A stretch of 64,000 nt of DNA from Hetaerina americana (taxonomy: Eukaryota > Arthropoda > Insecta > Odonata > Calopterygidae), in contig JAKTNV010000003.1 of NCBI GenBank assembly GCA_022747635.1, positions 102,158,954 through 102,222,953 of the forward strand, written 5' to 3'. Shown here piece by piece: positions 12,831-24,400 of this stretch (position 1 is its first letter; each line of letters starts with the position of its first letter). The notes beneath the pieces were generated by a model that saw only the letters and a list, made by a program, of their open reading frames with translations, ran no database searches and was not told the DNA's origin. The translations under genes and the position numbers were made by a program.

Positions 12831-13920
12831 GTAGGTATGGGGATCGGGTTGTGTCGTGTTGAGCGAGACCTAGAAATATAGCGGTGTTCAGTCTCTGCCC
12901 ATCCTAAGCATGCATTAAACGGTAAAATACCTGACGATTAATTTTTTTTTATTTTTGCTTCTCACTTTATCTCTTCTTCTTGCGCATAAATATGACTTAT
13001 TTTTTTACTGGTAACGCCTGCTTCTATTTGGATTCATAAAAAGAAATTTGCCTTGCATTTTTCAATGTAAGTGTAAGTAATTTCTTAGCTTTTGGATAAT
13101 TCATCTTACAAGTACAAGAGTATATAAATAATTAAAATATTAAAAATGCCAGTGAAATTAAAACAGTCTCTCGGGTATTTCTTTGTTGTAGATCAGTGAG
13201 CTTAAAGACTTAAATTACCCTCTCTTGTAATGGTTGGGTTAATTTTCAGGTTCGTAGGTTTAGCTTACACATATTTATTTAAAATTAATTAATGCTCGAA
13301 GTAGAGCTTTAAGAAGTGCATAGAAATATGAATATTGTGAACGAGGTTCGATCAATGATTATTTAATATTTTGAAGCCTTAAATGTTGAATCGATTACAT
13401 TTCTAAGTACTTTCTGAAATATTCGGCAACGAGTTTTCTCCACGGGCTTGTAAAAAAAACTATCATCGTAATACGAAGGGTCAGTGATTAAGGAAAATAT
13501 TTTTTTCCCATTTTTGAAAAAACATTTTGGAGCTGGGAAGCACTTTGCGACTTTGATGAGGCTTTAGGAACTTTGGCATAACTTTATCGTGCGTGTTCAA
13601 CTGGTGGCGTTCTTTGTTTTTTTCTTTTTCAAGTGGTGCGTCTCTCTGTGCCTTCATTTCTTTGTGTAACGTTCATCAATTTGATCGATTGAACCATTGA
13701 AATTGGAGCATTACGAGTAACTAATATTCCTATTTTTCTGAATTAACCCCTTTTTCATCGCTAAATGTTATTGTTGGTATTTTTTTGAGTTCTTTTTATT
13801 GGAAGGAATATATTTTTCCCTTCGAAGGGATAAATATATTCCCATGTTTTCACAGTGATATTGTGATTTTAAGATATCTTTTTTGACTTTAAATTGTATT
13901 AATAGCTGGTATATATAGGA

Positions 13921-14005
13921 GGGTGGTCTGAAAATTTGCGACCGAACAAAGATACAAGACATTTTTTCTAAAATTTTCTGAGTCGGAAACTTTTTAAGAC
14001 CACCC
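13921..14005. repeat. 85-bp mini-element with 14-bp inverted ends
   Basis: GGGTGGTCTGAAAA (13921-13934) is inverted as TTTTAAGACCACCC (13992-14005), with one mismatch. Flanks are TATATA-rich. The size and structure fit a minimal non-autonomous DNA element, although a chance hairpin is possible. The open frame over it is not a gene. Confidence 0.5.
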
Positions 14006-14613
14006 ATGTATATGTGTATATCTATTTTGTGAAATAAATATTCAGGATTATTGCGACATGGCGTCTAATGTTTCATGGAACTCCTATTTTCTTATAAAGC
14101 TTTAATTCTATCATTATCTTCATTTTGGGAAGCCTTCAAAATGATTTAAAAATTTGTTGATTACTTGCAAGAAACAAACTGTCAGGATTGCATTTTTTCA
14201 TTACTTGAGACTTGTTTTATATGAAGATGTTTCAGGGTTAAAAACTAACACTGTTTCTCTGCGTGTCTCTTGGGTTTTCGGAAGACGATGTTGCGAAGCA
14301 AAGACTCGAAAATATTCTTGCCTGGCATTGCGTTAACAGTTGTGCAAAATTCTTGGAGCGGTGTCGTCATGAGGCTGGCCTGAAAATATGCTTTGCTGTT
14401 TCAGTTGAGGTTGCATCCAAAGTATGCGATGGCTCATAGTGTTGCACTCGATTTATCCATTATCTGAAATCTGCTCGTGCTTAATTCTTCATGCTGTACT
14501 TTTAAGTGATTCTAATTTCCTATGCTTTATTCGTCGCCTTTATGCTTTTTTATTCGTCGAAGTTCTTACGTTTCATAATTGTAGCTCGTCTTAAGCGATA
14601 GATGTCCGCGATT

Positions 14614-16470
14614 AATCAGATCAAAAACTAGGACTACTCCGTTCTGGTGAAAGATTTGTCCTGGGCCTTCCCTGGGATGCCTGTGTATCGTTACACCTGG
14701 CGTAGGCTGGTTAAAACGCTCTAGTGAAAGGAAATATCTGTTTGGGGCTTTTTTTATTCAATTGCGCAATGATATGCCGCATTAAATCTTTGATAAGTCT
14801 CAACACGTTGCGGAAGACTGGCGAGAATTCTCATAATTTAAATCCCAACCGTTGCGGACTGATGACGAGAATTTTCTTCTTTTAGGAGCATCGTTTTGAA
14901 CTTTTATTTACATGTTTGGCGGTAATTTTTCATTTGCCTGTCATTATTTAATCAAAACAGTCGTGACTTAAATTTTGATTTCGTTAAGTAATGTTTTTAG
15001 TGTAAGTCATTTTTTAAGTCCCAGACCGGTTTTCTGTAATGGCGTGCAACTTCCAATTTCAACAGCTTGAAACTTAGTATTCGTCGTCCCTTCTTCTCTT
15101 CGGACGTAATAATACTTTCATCTCTTCCTCGGGTACCCCAACTCCTTCCCTCATTATTTCTTAAGTGTTTATCCACATGGCCCTATCTGAGCCTTCGGCG
15201 CGGAACCTAATCCCTATCGCCTCGAGGATCATTGGCACGCCTGCAATATCCCACTCCCGGCTAATGAAATTCACTTAAGGCTCTGCTCCATCGAAGTAAA
15301 CATATTTTTATAAAAAGAATTAGGGGGCCAAACAGAGTCGTCCATAGTTCTTAAACGGTTCGCGTCAATTCCTTCTCTCGATGTGTCTTGAGCAGTCCGT
15401 TTCCTTTAGTCCCGGTGAATTGATTTTGGTGTTGGGTTTGTCGTGCGAGAAAGTTTTCTTAATCCGTATTTTTCGAAATGTTTAAAGGAATATTCCATGT
15501 AATGGCATCGCATAGAAAAGAAAGTGCTTTGCGCGAGGAAGAAATTTTATTAGATCTGTGCGCCGATGACTTGTCAGATGTTCCATTGGAGTGTTGCGAA
15601 GAGAGCGGAAGTGATGCCGACATTGTAGTGAAGGTTAGAAATAGAAAATCCACTCCCCTCTTGATAAGTAAATAAGTGAAAGTGTCTCCAGTAAGAGGGC
15701 TAATTAAGACAATACTTCACCTGGATTCTCTACTACAACCAAGAGGTCAAATAGAGAGCTCCCTGTCACATTTAAGAGGTAGGCGAAAACAATGAAAAAG
15801 TTACAGTGCACATTTTCTCGAAAGTGTGAAATGCTTCTGGTGATTTGGAAAGACAAAAGGGAGGTGAGGATGATTAGTACTATTCAATGCTAAAGAATGG
15901 GTAGTATTCAGCTGAAAGATAGGATCGCAGGACTGCCAACTGAAAAACCTATCTACATTTTGAAATACAATAAGCTCATGAAAGGCATAGACAGGGCGGA
16001 TATGTATTTGTTGTATTATACAATCATGAGGAAAACAATGAAATGGTCGAAAAAGAAGGAATTGCTGTAGCTCATTAATAGTGCTCTTTTTAATACGTTC
16101 AGGTGTTATAAAACACTAATGAATCAAATAGCATTCGATTGAAAGACTTTCTGCTCCAGACCGCCGAAGAGTGAAGGAGGAGAGGGGAGCCAGATGATTC
16201 ATCTTCTGAGGACGACGGCGATGATAAGCCGGCGCAGTAAATTTCATAATGGTGGTGTGTCTTCAGCGATCGATACTTTGAATCAGATCAAAAACTAGGA
16301 TTACTGTATTCTGGTGAAAGATTTGTTCTGGGTCATCCCTGGGATACCTGTGTATCGCAACACTTGGCATAGGCTGGTTAAAACGCTGCAGTGAAAGGAA
16401 ATATTTATTTAAGGCTTTTTATATTCTATTGCCCAATGATATACCGCATTGATTATTCGACAAGTCTTAA
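14614..16470 (+). repeat. Pair of about 190-bp direct repeats bracketing the piggyBac relic
   Basis: 14614-14801 and 16281-16470 run in the same direction with roughly 85 percent identity by eye. Both start AATCAGATCAAAAACTAGGA and share GGTGAAAGATTTGT, CCTGTGTATCG and GCTGGTTAAAACGCT. The intervening 1.5 kb holds the piggyBac relic and, at 14805-14880, a short local duplication (GTTGCGGA--ACTG). They may be terminal or subterminal repeats of one composite element, or two solo insertions of one repeat. Confidence 0.75.
15478..16240 (+). mobile_element. piggyBac-type transposase relic
   Basis: The + strand begins with an acidic N-terminus (LREEEILLDLCADDLSDVP, open 15478-15672). Shifted segments follow: CTFSRKCEMLLVIWKDKREV, then RMISTI (about 15810-15885), and KPIYILKYNKLMKGIDRADM, then MRKTMKWSKK, NSALFNTFRCYKTL (about 15945-16130). 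G-[IV]-D-R-A-D and the 'WKDKR-V--LSTIH' block are signatures of piggyBac transposases. Stops, shifts and a large central deletion make it a pseudogene. No TTAA-flanked ends were resolved; direct repeats flank it (separate entry). Confidence 0.75.
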
Positions 16471-16479
16471 GACTAGGCC

Positions 16480-18479
16480 AGCAGTTACAAATGAGGAATC
16501 TCCCACCAACCCGCTATCTTCCGATAGCCCGAACTATTTATAAAATGTTTCCTAATTTCAAGGAATGAACTTCGGATGACCTAAAACATAATACAGGGTG
16601 ACAACGAAGTATGGGAAATTAGGGCGAAGTCGGGCTTTCGTCACTTTATTGAAAAAATCGAGTAAAAATGAGGGAAACGGCCAAATGTATTCTAAGGCGT
16701 TCGTGAGTTTAATATCCGGATCTGGAATGTGATATGGAAATCGGAGATTTCCAATAACAACGATGTTCCTTTACTTTGCGAAACCCGTTCACGTTTTTAT
16801 CAAGGTAATGCGAATTAAGATACTCTAGTTAGACCGGCTTATGTAATACTGTTGGTAAGTGAAACGTTGAGGGACGACCCGTAAAAATATGCGTCATCAG
16901 ATTCCAAATACTGGAGAGAAAAATTCGAAAAAAAGGACTGCATACTATATTCGTCGGGAAAATTGTGGATTTTGATTCCATGAGATGAGTGGGAATCCTG
17001 TATAAAAGCAGCTCTAATTTCAATATAAATTACATTGTATTCCACTCCCTGCGGAATCTTTGCAATGTTTCCATTTCAATTTAGATTGTTTTGTTTGACG
17101 CTTTGTAAGTCTTGTACGTTTTATGCGTATGAACTTTATGCTTATTGTTATTTTAGATATTTCTTCTATGGATATTTGATGCTAGGAGATTTCACAATGA
17201 GAGAAATGACAATCGAATTGCATTTATTTAAGCTAAAGTTCTCCGGAGGTTGGACCAGGGGTGTTGAGATAAGTTTTGCCTGTATGAACATTTTCCATAG
17301 CTCACTAGTGTCTTGTGGGACTGAGGAGATGGTCTCTTTAGATGCGCTATTGTTGGCCATTAAGTTTTAGGGCCTACGCCCTTAACCTAAATGTATGTTC
17401 TTAGCCCTACTTTATGATAACCTACCGTTGATTATAAGAATGTTCGTCAACGTTGGTATTTGTTCGTCTTTTTAGTATTATGTACTTCTTACTTCGGTTT
17501 GTTATCATACTGAATGCAATCGGAATGTTGTTAGTCTAAACGCCATATTAATTGTCATCGCGTTAATTCTTGTCAGTTTTGAAAATTATTACAATGCAGT
17601 CTCGAAAATGAAAGACTTGATCTTGCTTGTTTGAATTCTTAATAAGCATTTGATTTCCAGCTTTGTAACATGCCACTAAAAAGAGCCTAAAAGCAAGCCA
17701 TGGAAAATCCATATTAGTTCCTTCTTCGGCCATCCATTGTAACGCAGGGTTAAGATTTGTACTGCCCTATATACTCATTTCATCATCATTTAAGTCTTTG
17801 GCAAGGAGTGGCAATGGCTTGAGAAATTGTAACGTGTTTGGAAATCAGTAGTTTGCACATGCAAGGCGGAGGGCGTTACAAACGTTGGCCATGCGTACAT
17901 CAGGCATATTTCGTTTGCCAAAGCGTGCACTGGGAAAATATGGAGAAATGCATTTCGCCTAGTAAAAATTTGTCAATAGTCGAAAATTTTCTCAATATTT
18001 GGGAAAAATTTCGAAAGTTAGATAAAATTATGAATATTTAAAATGCCTTGCTGTCAGAAATACGATATTTAGGTTCCTAGTTAAATTAGTATTCCTAATT
18101 TGTGCTCGGGTGTCCGTAGATTTGACTTCGAAAATTACTCGTTTCTGTCGGCTTATCGCCGCGGTGATGGTGCTCCGTTGTGCATTTATTGTTTTGAATT
18201 AAAAGTATCGCGTTTGTCGCTAAAAGTTGGAGTAGATATTCCCGGCATTGTCTTTTATGCCGTTTCCATATTGTATGAGTGCAGATTTGACTTTGATGCA
18301 GATTTGTCGGAAGGCATGTGTAGTATTTTGTTCTCCCGAATTGAATCGTCTCAGTATTTGCACTGGCATTGTAGAACTTGCACTTTTTCCGATTGCTACA
18401 GGCATTTTATAATGCGAGTGTTTTGGGCGACGTGGTAGTCCTGTTTGTCGAGCGTCCGGCTAATGTTCATAGGATCTCC
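16480..18479. other. No gene seen
   Basis: The frames at 16829-17045 (-), 17035-17370 (+) and 18100-18438 (+) are 60-112 codons with no recognised motif. TACAGGGTGACAACGAAGTA near 16594 looks like the end of a DNA transposon, but no partner end was found. Confidence 0.45.
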
Positions 18480-18715
18480 GACTCAAGTCCAGGTGAAGCC
18501 TGTGGGCAACCTCAAGTAAAATTTGAAGTTCTGCAAAATTTGCAATTTAAAAATTCCAGGATCCGTGATATTTTGGGAACCAGGTCTTCAAGGGAAACCA
18601 CGGTTCGCTCGGGGAAAGGAGCTGGCCCTCATACCGCGAGTGTGAATTTCACGTGTTCATGATAAGAGTACCACATGTCTTAATTCCAGGTTACTCCTAA
18701 ACTCAACCATTTGGC
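18480..18715 (+). mobile_element. SINE family B body, second copy
   Basis: TTTTGGGAACCAGGTCTTC, GGAAAGGAGCTGGCCCTCA and GTGTGAATTTCACGTG align with the body of the 40.9-kb SINE. The tRNA-like head is not recognisable, so this is 5'-truncated or diverged. CpG is high here, unlike in the intronic copy. Confidence 0.7.
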
Positions 18716-19858
18716 CGATCTTCAGGCGGAATATTATTGTTTATCTGGATGTACGCGAAAGTTCACTTGAATCTACTATTCGCGATGCGCTGGCATTGCA
18801 AAATAGGTTTCAACCACTCAGCGACACGGTTGGTTACGTACGGTTAGACCGGAAAGGCACAATCAGCAAGCATTCTCGCGTTGGTGACACGGAGAAGATT
18901 GTGACGACGAAACTGAGATATTGCGTGGGTGAAACCCGAAGTAAGCGTTTTCTTTTGTTTTCGCGTTGACTCATTAGCTTGGCATGGAATAGGCTGGGAA
19001 CGGGAATACTTAACAGAGAGAATTGCTGTTACATAAGCTGCTGTTGCGCATGAACCTTATTTGGGTGTTTCCCATTCCATTATCTGAAGTTGTTTTATCG
19101 CACGGTCGGGTTTCATTTTTGTTTTGTAGCTAAAGGTATTTACGAGTATCTGGTGGGTAAGTGTTTGGCCTTAACAGGTCAAATTCAAGTGAAGAAATTC
19201 ATAAAATCACGTCTGAAAAATGTCTACATAATTCTGTGCTTGAATAATTCCAATCCGCATTGGGAGAATGTTGTGTTTACCGTAGCAATAAAACTAGTTT
19301 AAATGCAATTTTTAAAGCTAGGAACTCTCCTAAGACGTTTTACACGCCCCATTGCCGTTGAATGGGTTTAACTCAGTAGGTGTTTCTGTTTTCACCCTGG
19401 AATAGGCTGGAGATACCGGGATCTTTCGTGGAGCAAAGTGCGACCAAAGTCCTTCATTCCAAGGATTGAATTGTACTTAGATCCTCTGAGTGGCCCGCAT
19501 AATCCATTTGCAAGCCCAAAATGCGTCCTTACCCGGGCTAGAGTTTTCTTCAGGTTCTATGCCTCTGTCATGCTTTTATCCCATTCCGTGCACTTAAATC
19601 CCCTGTGGAATAAAGTTGACGTTGTTACACAGTCTGCTAACACCACGCACGTAAAGAAGGCCAAAGGTTGGCCAAATCATAGCCAATGAAAATGTTGGAA
19701 TCACGAATAGAGACGTTTTTCCATAATATCCACTGACCGAATCTTAATTCTACATTTCCGTCAATTTACTTCCGCTGTTGTGGTGTGTGTTCGTGAAGGA
19801 AATGATGCATTGAAGATAGACATACCAAAGGCACAGCCGTATATTCTCATCGCTTGTG

Positions 19859-21451
19859 CAGCCACATTTAGCCCATATAACTCCCATCTATAAAGGCGGC
19901 GATAGGGATAAACCAACCAATTACCGACCCATTTCTTTAACATCGATCTCTTGTAAAATATTGGAACACGTTATTGTCACTAACATTATGAAATTTCTTG
20001 ATAGTAGGAAAATACTAATCCACAACCAGCACGGATTTAGGAAAAGCAGATCTTGCGAAACACAACTTGGTCTCTTCATTCACGATATACTTAGATCGGG
20101 AGAAAACAACACCCAAGTCGATGCAGTATTCCTGGATTTCAAAAAAGCCTTCGACAAAGTCCCACACAATAAATTGTTACACAAACTTAAATACTATGGG
20201 ATCAATGAGAAAATAATTAATTGGATTAGGGACTTCTTATCAAACCGCAAACAAATAGTAGTCATAGATGGGTTGTGCTCAACGGAGAGAGATGTTACTT
20301 CGGGCGTCCCCCAGGGAAGTGTAATAGGGCCTCTTCTGTTCTTAATATACATAAATGACTTAAGCACACACGTTAGTAGCAATCTAAGGTTATTTGCTGA
20401 CGACACGGTGATATACAGGGAAATAAGGAGCCAACTAGATCGCGAGCTACTCTCTAGAGACTTAGACAATATCTCGGGATGGTGCAATAAATGGGGATTA
20501 ACACTTAATATAGATAAATGTGCAGTTTTGAAATTTTGGAATAAAGGAAGCGAGGAACAGGATATAAACTACAAAATAGAGGGTTCAGTATTGACTACGG
20601 CAAATCAAGTTAAATATTTGGGGGTTGTTCTAACACCACGCCTTTCATGGGGAGCACATATCAGGACAATATGCGGATCAGCTTTAAAGAAACTTGGCTT
20701 CATAAAACGGGTGGTGGGGAAATGTAATGAAAAAGTTAAAGAGAGGTGTTATTTTGCTCTAGTTAGACCTCATTTGGAATATGCCGCAAGTATTTGGGAT
20801 CCGTGGGAGAAAATTTGGCAAAAAGAATTAGATAAAGTCCAGAGAAAATCCGCTAGATTTGTTAAAAATTGTTATGATAAAAACACAAGTGTGACAGGTC
20901 TCTTAGGGGATTTAGGCTGGGAACCACTTGAAGTGCGGAGAGAACAAGCGAGGCTTAGACTTTTAGAAAGGTTCAGAACAAACGAGTTTAAATATGACAC
21001 TGAAGGAATTATAATGGCCCCACACTACTTAGGTAGATCAGACCACAAAGATAAACTAAGGGAGATAGATTCCAAGACAGATAGGTACAAATACTCATTC
21101 TTTCCCCGAACAATCAGTAATCATAATAGCAAGAAACCGAAGTCACTTTAGAAATATTAAAAACTTTGAATTTACAAGTCGGAACAAAATTAAACACTAT
21201 AGAGATGTTAGGTATACTTTCAGGTGCATGTGTATGTTAGTTGGTAGTTTGAGTGTTTGCATGTGTGTGGGGTGTAAGTGTTCATGCATGAATGTATGCC
21301 ATGTTTTTTTTTATATATGATTTTGTCGTTATTGCATGCGATTTTTTTTTTTAATTATTTTTCTTTTCTAAATTATGGGTGGTGTCCTAGCACCCCCCGC
21401 CACACGCCCTTGCGGCGGCTTGCGGGGTATTGAGTAGATGTAGATGTAGAT
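19859..21451 (+). mobile_element. 5'-truncated non-LTR retrotransposon (LINE) with open reverse-transcriptase frame
   Basis: A 431-codon open frame (19856-21151) encodes the fingers, palm and thumb of a LINE reverse transcriptase. It has PIYKGGDRDKPTNYRPISLT near the start, FLDFKKAFD at residues 92-100, SGVPQGSVIGP at 149-159 and the catalytic FADD at 180-183. The C-terminus reaches FFPRTIS, where related elements usually read WN-x-LP; here the text departs, so a small frameshift near 21130 is likely. No endonuclease domain lies upstream: the copy is 5'-truncated at about 19860, where the RT similarity begins. The 3' end has a GC-rich stretch (about 21390-21428) and three copies of GTAGAT (21434-21451), the kind of simple-repeat tail seen in Jockey/CR1/I-like elements. 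Clade not decided. High CpG and an open frame suggest a young insertion. Confidence 0.93.
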
Positions 21452-24400
21452 TTCTTGGTTAGAAATTGAGTGGGTTGATGTCAGCGGCGCCCAATTATGC
21501 TAAGTACGAGTATGCAGTCAGTAGTAGACTCTTAGCAATGCATCAACCGTACGGTCTTTACTGCTAGCCATGTTGTTTCCAAGTTATCAAATTATTCCGC
21601 CAGTTCTTTTAATAATTGCAAAATTCTTCTCGCCTCACCGGCTGGCACAGATCCGCAGATCCCTCGGAACCTCAACATTCGAGGAGTTATTCTTTCACTT
21701 TTCGTGCCTATATAACTACATGCTCTGCTGATTTTATTGAAGTTTTTCCTTAGAGAAAGCTCTCCCTGCATTGATAAAATTTCACCTCCGGAATTTTTTC
21801 TCACTCTTTTCTCGTGCTGAACAGTCAAAAACAACGAATTGCAAGCTTTGTTTCAATTCTCAGCGAATTACTTCCGCGGGCCAAGTATTACGTCTTCATG
21901 ATGAAATTATGTCGGTCAGTAATCCAATTAAGTGATTTTATTGCGCAGAATAAACAGAGTATGTGAATTTTGAGTAGCTTTTTCCTCATCAGTGTAGAGG
22001 GTTCTGCACTTAACAAGATGAAACGTAGAAACATCGACTTCGTCCAGTCTCCTCCTTGTCTTTTTATAGCTTTTCACTAGTTTATAAAAATCTATACTTC
22101 TTATCTTAATTTTTTTGTAAGTCCTTAAAACCATTTTCGTTGAATTTAAGTACCATCATATCACTTTCCAAAGCCTGCTAAATTGTTATCATGTTTAGTG
22201 ATTACAGTCTTGATTAAAAGTTCCATCCAAAAAGTACCATCGGTTCAGTTCAACCTCGGGAATTTCCGCATTTTTTTTAAGTAGTACGGATAATATTGCA
22301 CATTCTCAATGGCGAGTGAAGGCAATTAGGAGCCTTAGGTTTTTCAGAGAGTCAGATGTCAAATACTCAACAAAGAAAGCCTTAAGATCAAAGAAACGCA
22401 AATATTATATTTAAAATGAAAATACTAAGGCATTCTTCGTTGCTTTTACTTTCTCTCGAATGTTGAGATTTTTGAACAAGTTTCAATGAGATTTTTCATA
22501 TGCTTGCTGAAGTTAAGTTTGAAAAACAGTTAAGTTGACCATTTTTCGTATTCATTCACGTAAATTGAATGTTGAAGTAAAAACGTAACCCACCCTAAGT
22601 GCCTTGAAAGTTAATTTTCTTACAATACTGAGAAATGCATATAGTCCACGTGGTTTACACGGGCTAATAAGGTAAGTCCTCAGTTTAGTACCCAATGTGT
22701 ACTCAATGAAATAACAGCTAAATGAGGAGTTCTACGGTCCCAGATTGAACGAAAGTAACTCCAATGGCCGTAGCACACCAAACTTATTCAAATGTGTTGT
22801 ATATAGGTCCCACTACAGAGGGGTCCATTGGTATCAGTTTGATTTGTCATATTCTGTGTGAGAGTTCACTGTAGTGGTATGGTAATGTTTGATTTTCTTA
22901 AGGTTCGTCGACCCCATGGGTCTTACTTCTTCGTGTTCTAAGTATGTTGTTTGATCATGTCGCCTACATTGCCTTTCAGACGTATAATATTTTTAAATTT
23001 CTAGTAGGCGGCAACTATTTACCTATAAATGGGTTGAAATAAAATTCTAATAGCTTGATTCAATTATTGAAATGCTTAGAAGGTATTATAATTCATGGAA
23101 TATGTATAAAGCATTTATATTCATGGAATAGTGGCGAGGAAAAAAGTATTTCACCAGTCAGTAGAAGGTCCGAAAGTTGGGTGTGTGCGTTTTCTTACGT
23201 TTTGGATTCCTGAAGCGGGACGAAGCTCCCTCTAAATCTCGACCTAAGAACTTGGATACGGAACATTTGAGCAAGTGTAGTGTTCCGTATTGTTATGGTC
23301 ATTGAGTTATTTTCATTCAATCAATGAAGTAACTCAGTGATACAACTGAAGCATCAAACCTCTTCACTGAAAAATCTAACTAGTTAATATACGTACTGGT
23401 AAATCAAGTGCCGCGGCCATACATCATTTCCCTACAAAAAGTTTCAATTTCTATATTGTATAAAACTCGTAGGTTATGAAAAATTGCCATCGAATCGGCT
23501 TCGAGGTAGTAAATAAATTGAGCAACAAAGAAATTTAGAATATTTTTCGCGTATTTAAACGAGCACAGTTACATGTCAGCCGTAATTTCATTTGTAGAAA
23601 TGCTAAATTAAAAAATAAATTGCACATTCCGTAATCACGACAGTCGTGCTTCGTTTATTTGTATTAATATTATTTTATCTTCTTACCCTATCCACTTGTA
23701 CACTACGGGCGAAGAAATTTATAAAACTTCATTACACCGTAACGTCTTTAAATTTCTAAGAAAATGAACATTTTTAATTCTGCCCTCACGTAAATGGGGA
23801 TTTAACAAAATGACTTTTGAGCGCATATTATGCCACGTGGCCGGGTTCTGCCCTAAAAATTACAGAATTTCATAAGTACAGAAATGGATGTTCAATGTAA
23901 TTGAGGACTTTTTGGCTGTAATTCAGAGACACAGTACGTATGGTACTCCTACCTCAGTTTGCTCTCTCCGCATTTCACCAAGTTATGTATCAAAATAAAA
24001 GAAAATTACCGCCGGTATGCGAGCTATCATTGGAGGAACATTATCCTTTCCACAAATCTAAGTGTAATCTTTTAACTAATTTAGAGAATGTTGTGCTGGC
24101 ATTTACATAAGCGTGTGGAAGAATTCATTCTACAGTAAATAGTTACTGAGGAACTGACTGTAAAGTTGTTTTGTGCTAAACGAATTTTGCACTTGCAAAG
24201 AATCCATGGCTAAGGCGAACCTAAGTGACTGAGTGGGACTAGAGTGCATAATTTGTTATGTAGGAACATTCGAAACTTGCCGTGTTGTCTGAAAAATCTT
24301 GTTTAGTTTTTTTTTCTGGGATGTGGCTAATGATTTCTCACGATCTGTTGTTTGATGTAATAGTTTAACGTGTTAGGTTATTTTTCCGATTGATTGGCCC

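Noticed and set aside
15345..15375. TTCGCGTCAATTCCTT resembles a conserved 16S rRNA segment
   Set aside because: Only about 15 bases match and none of the neighbouring rRNA sequence is present; chance.
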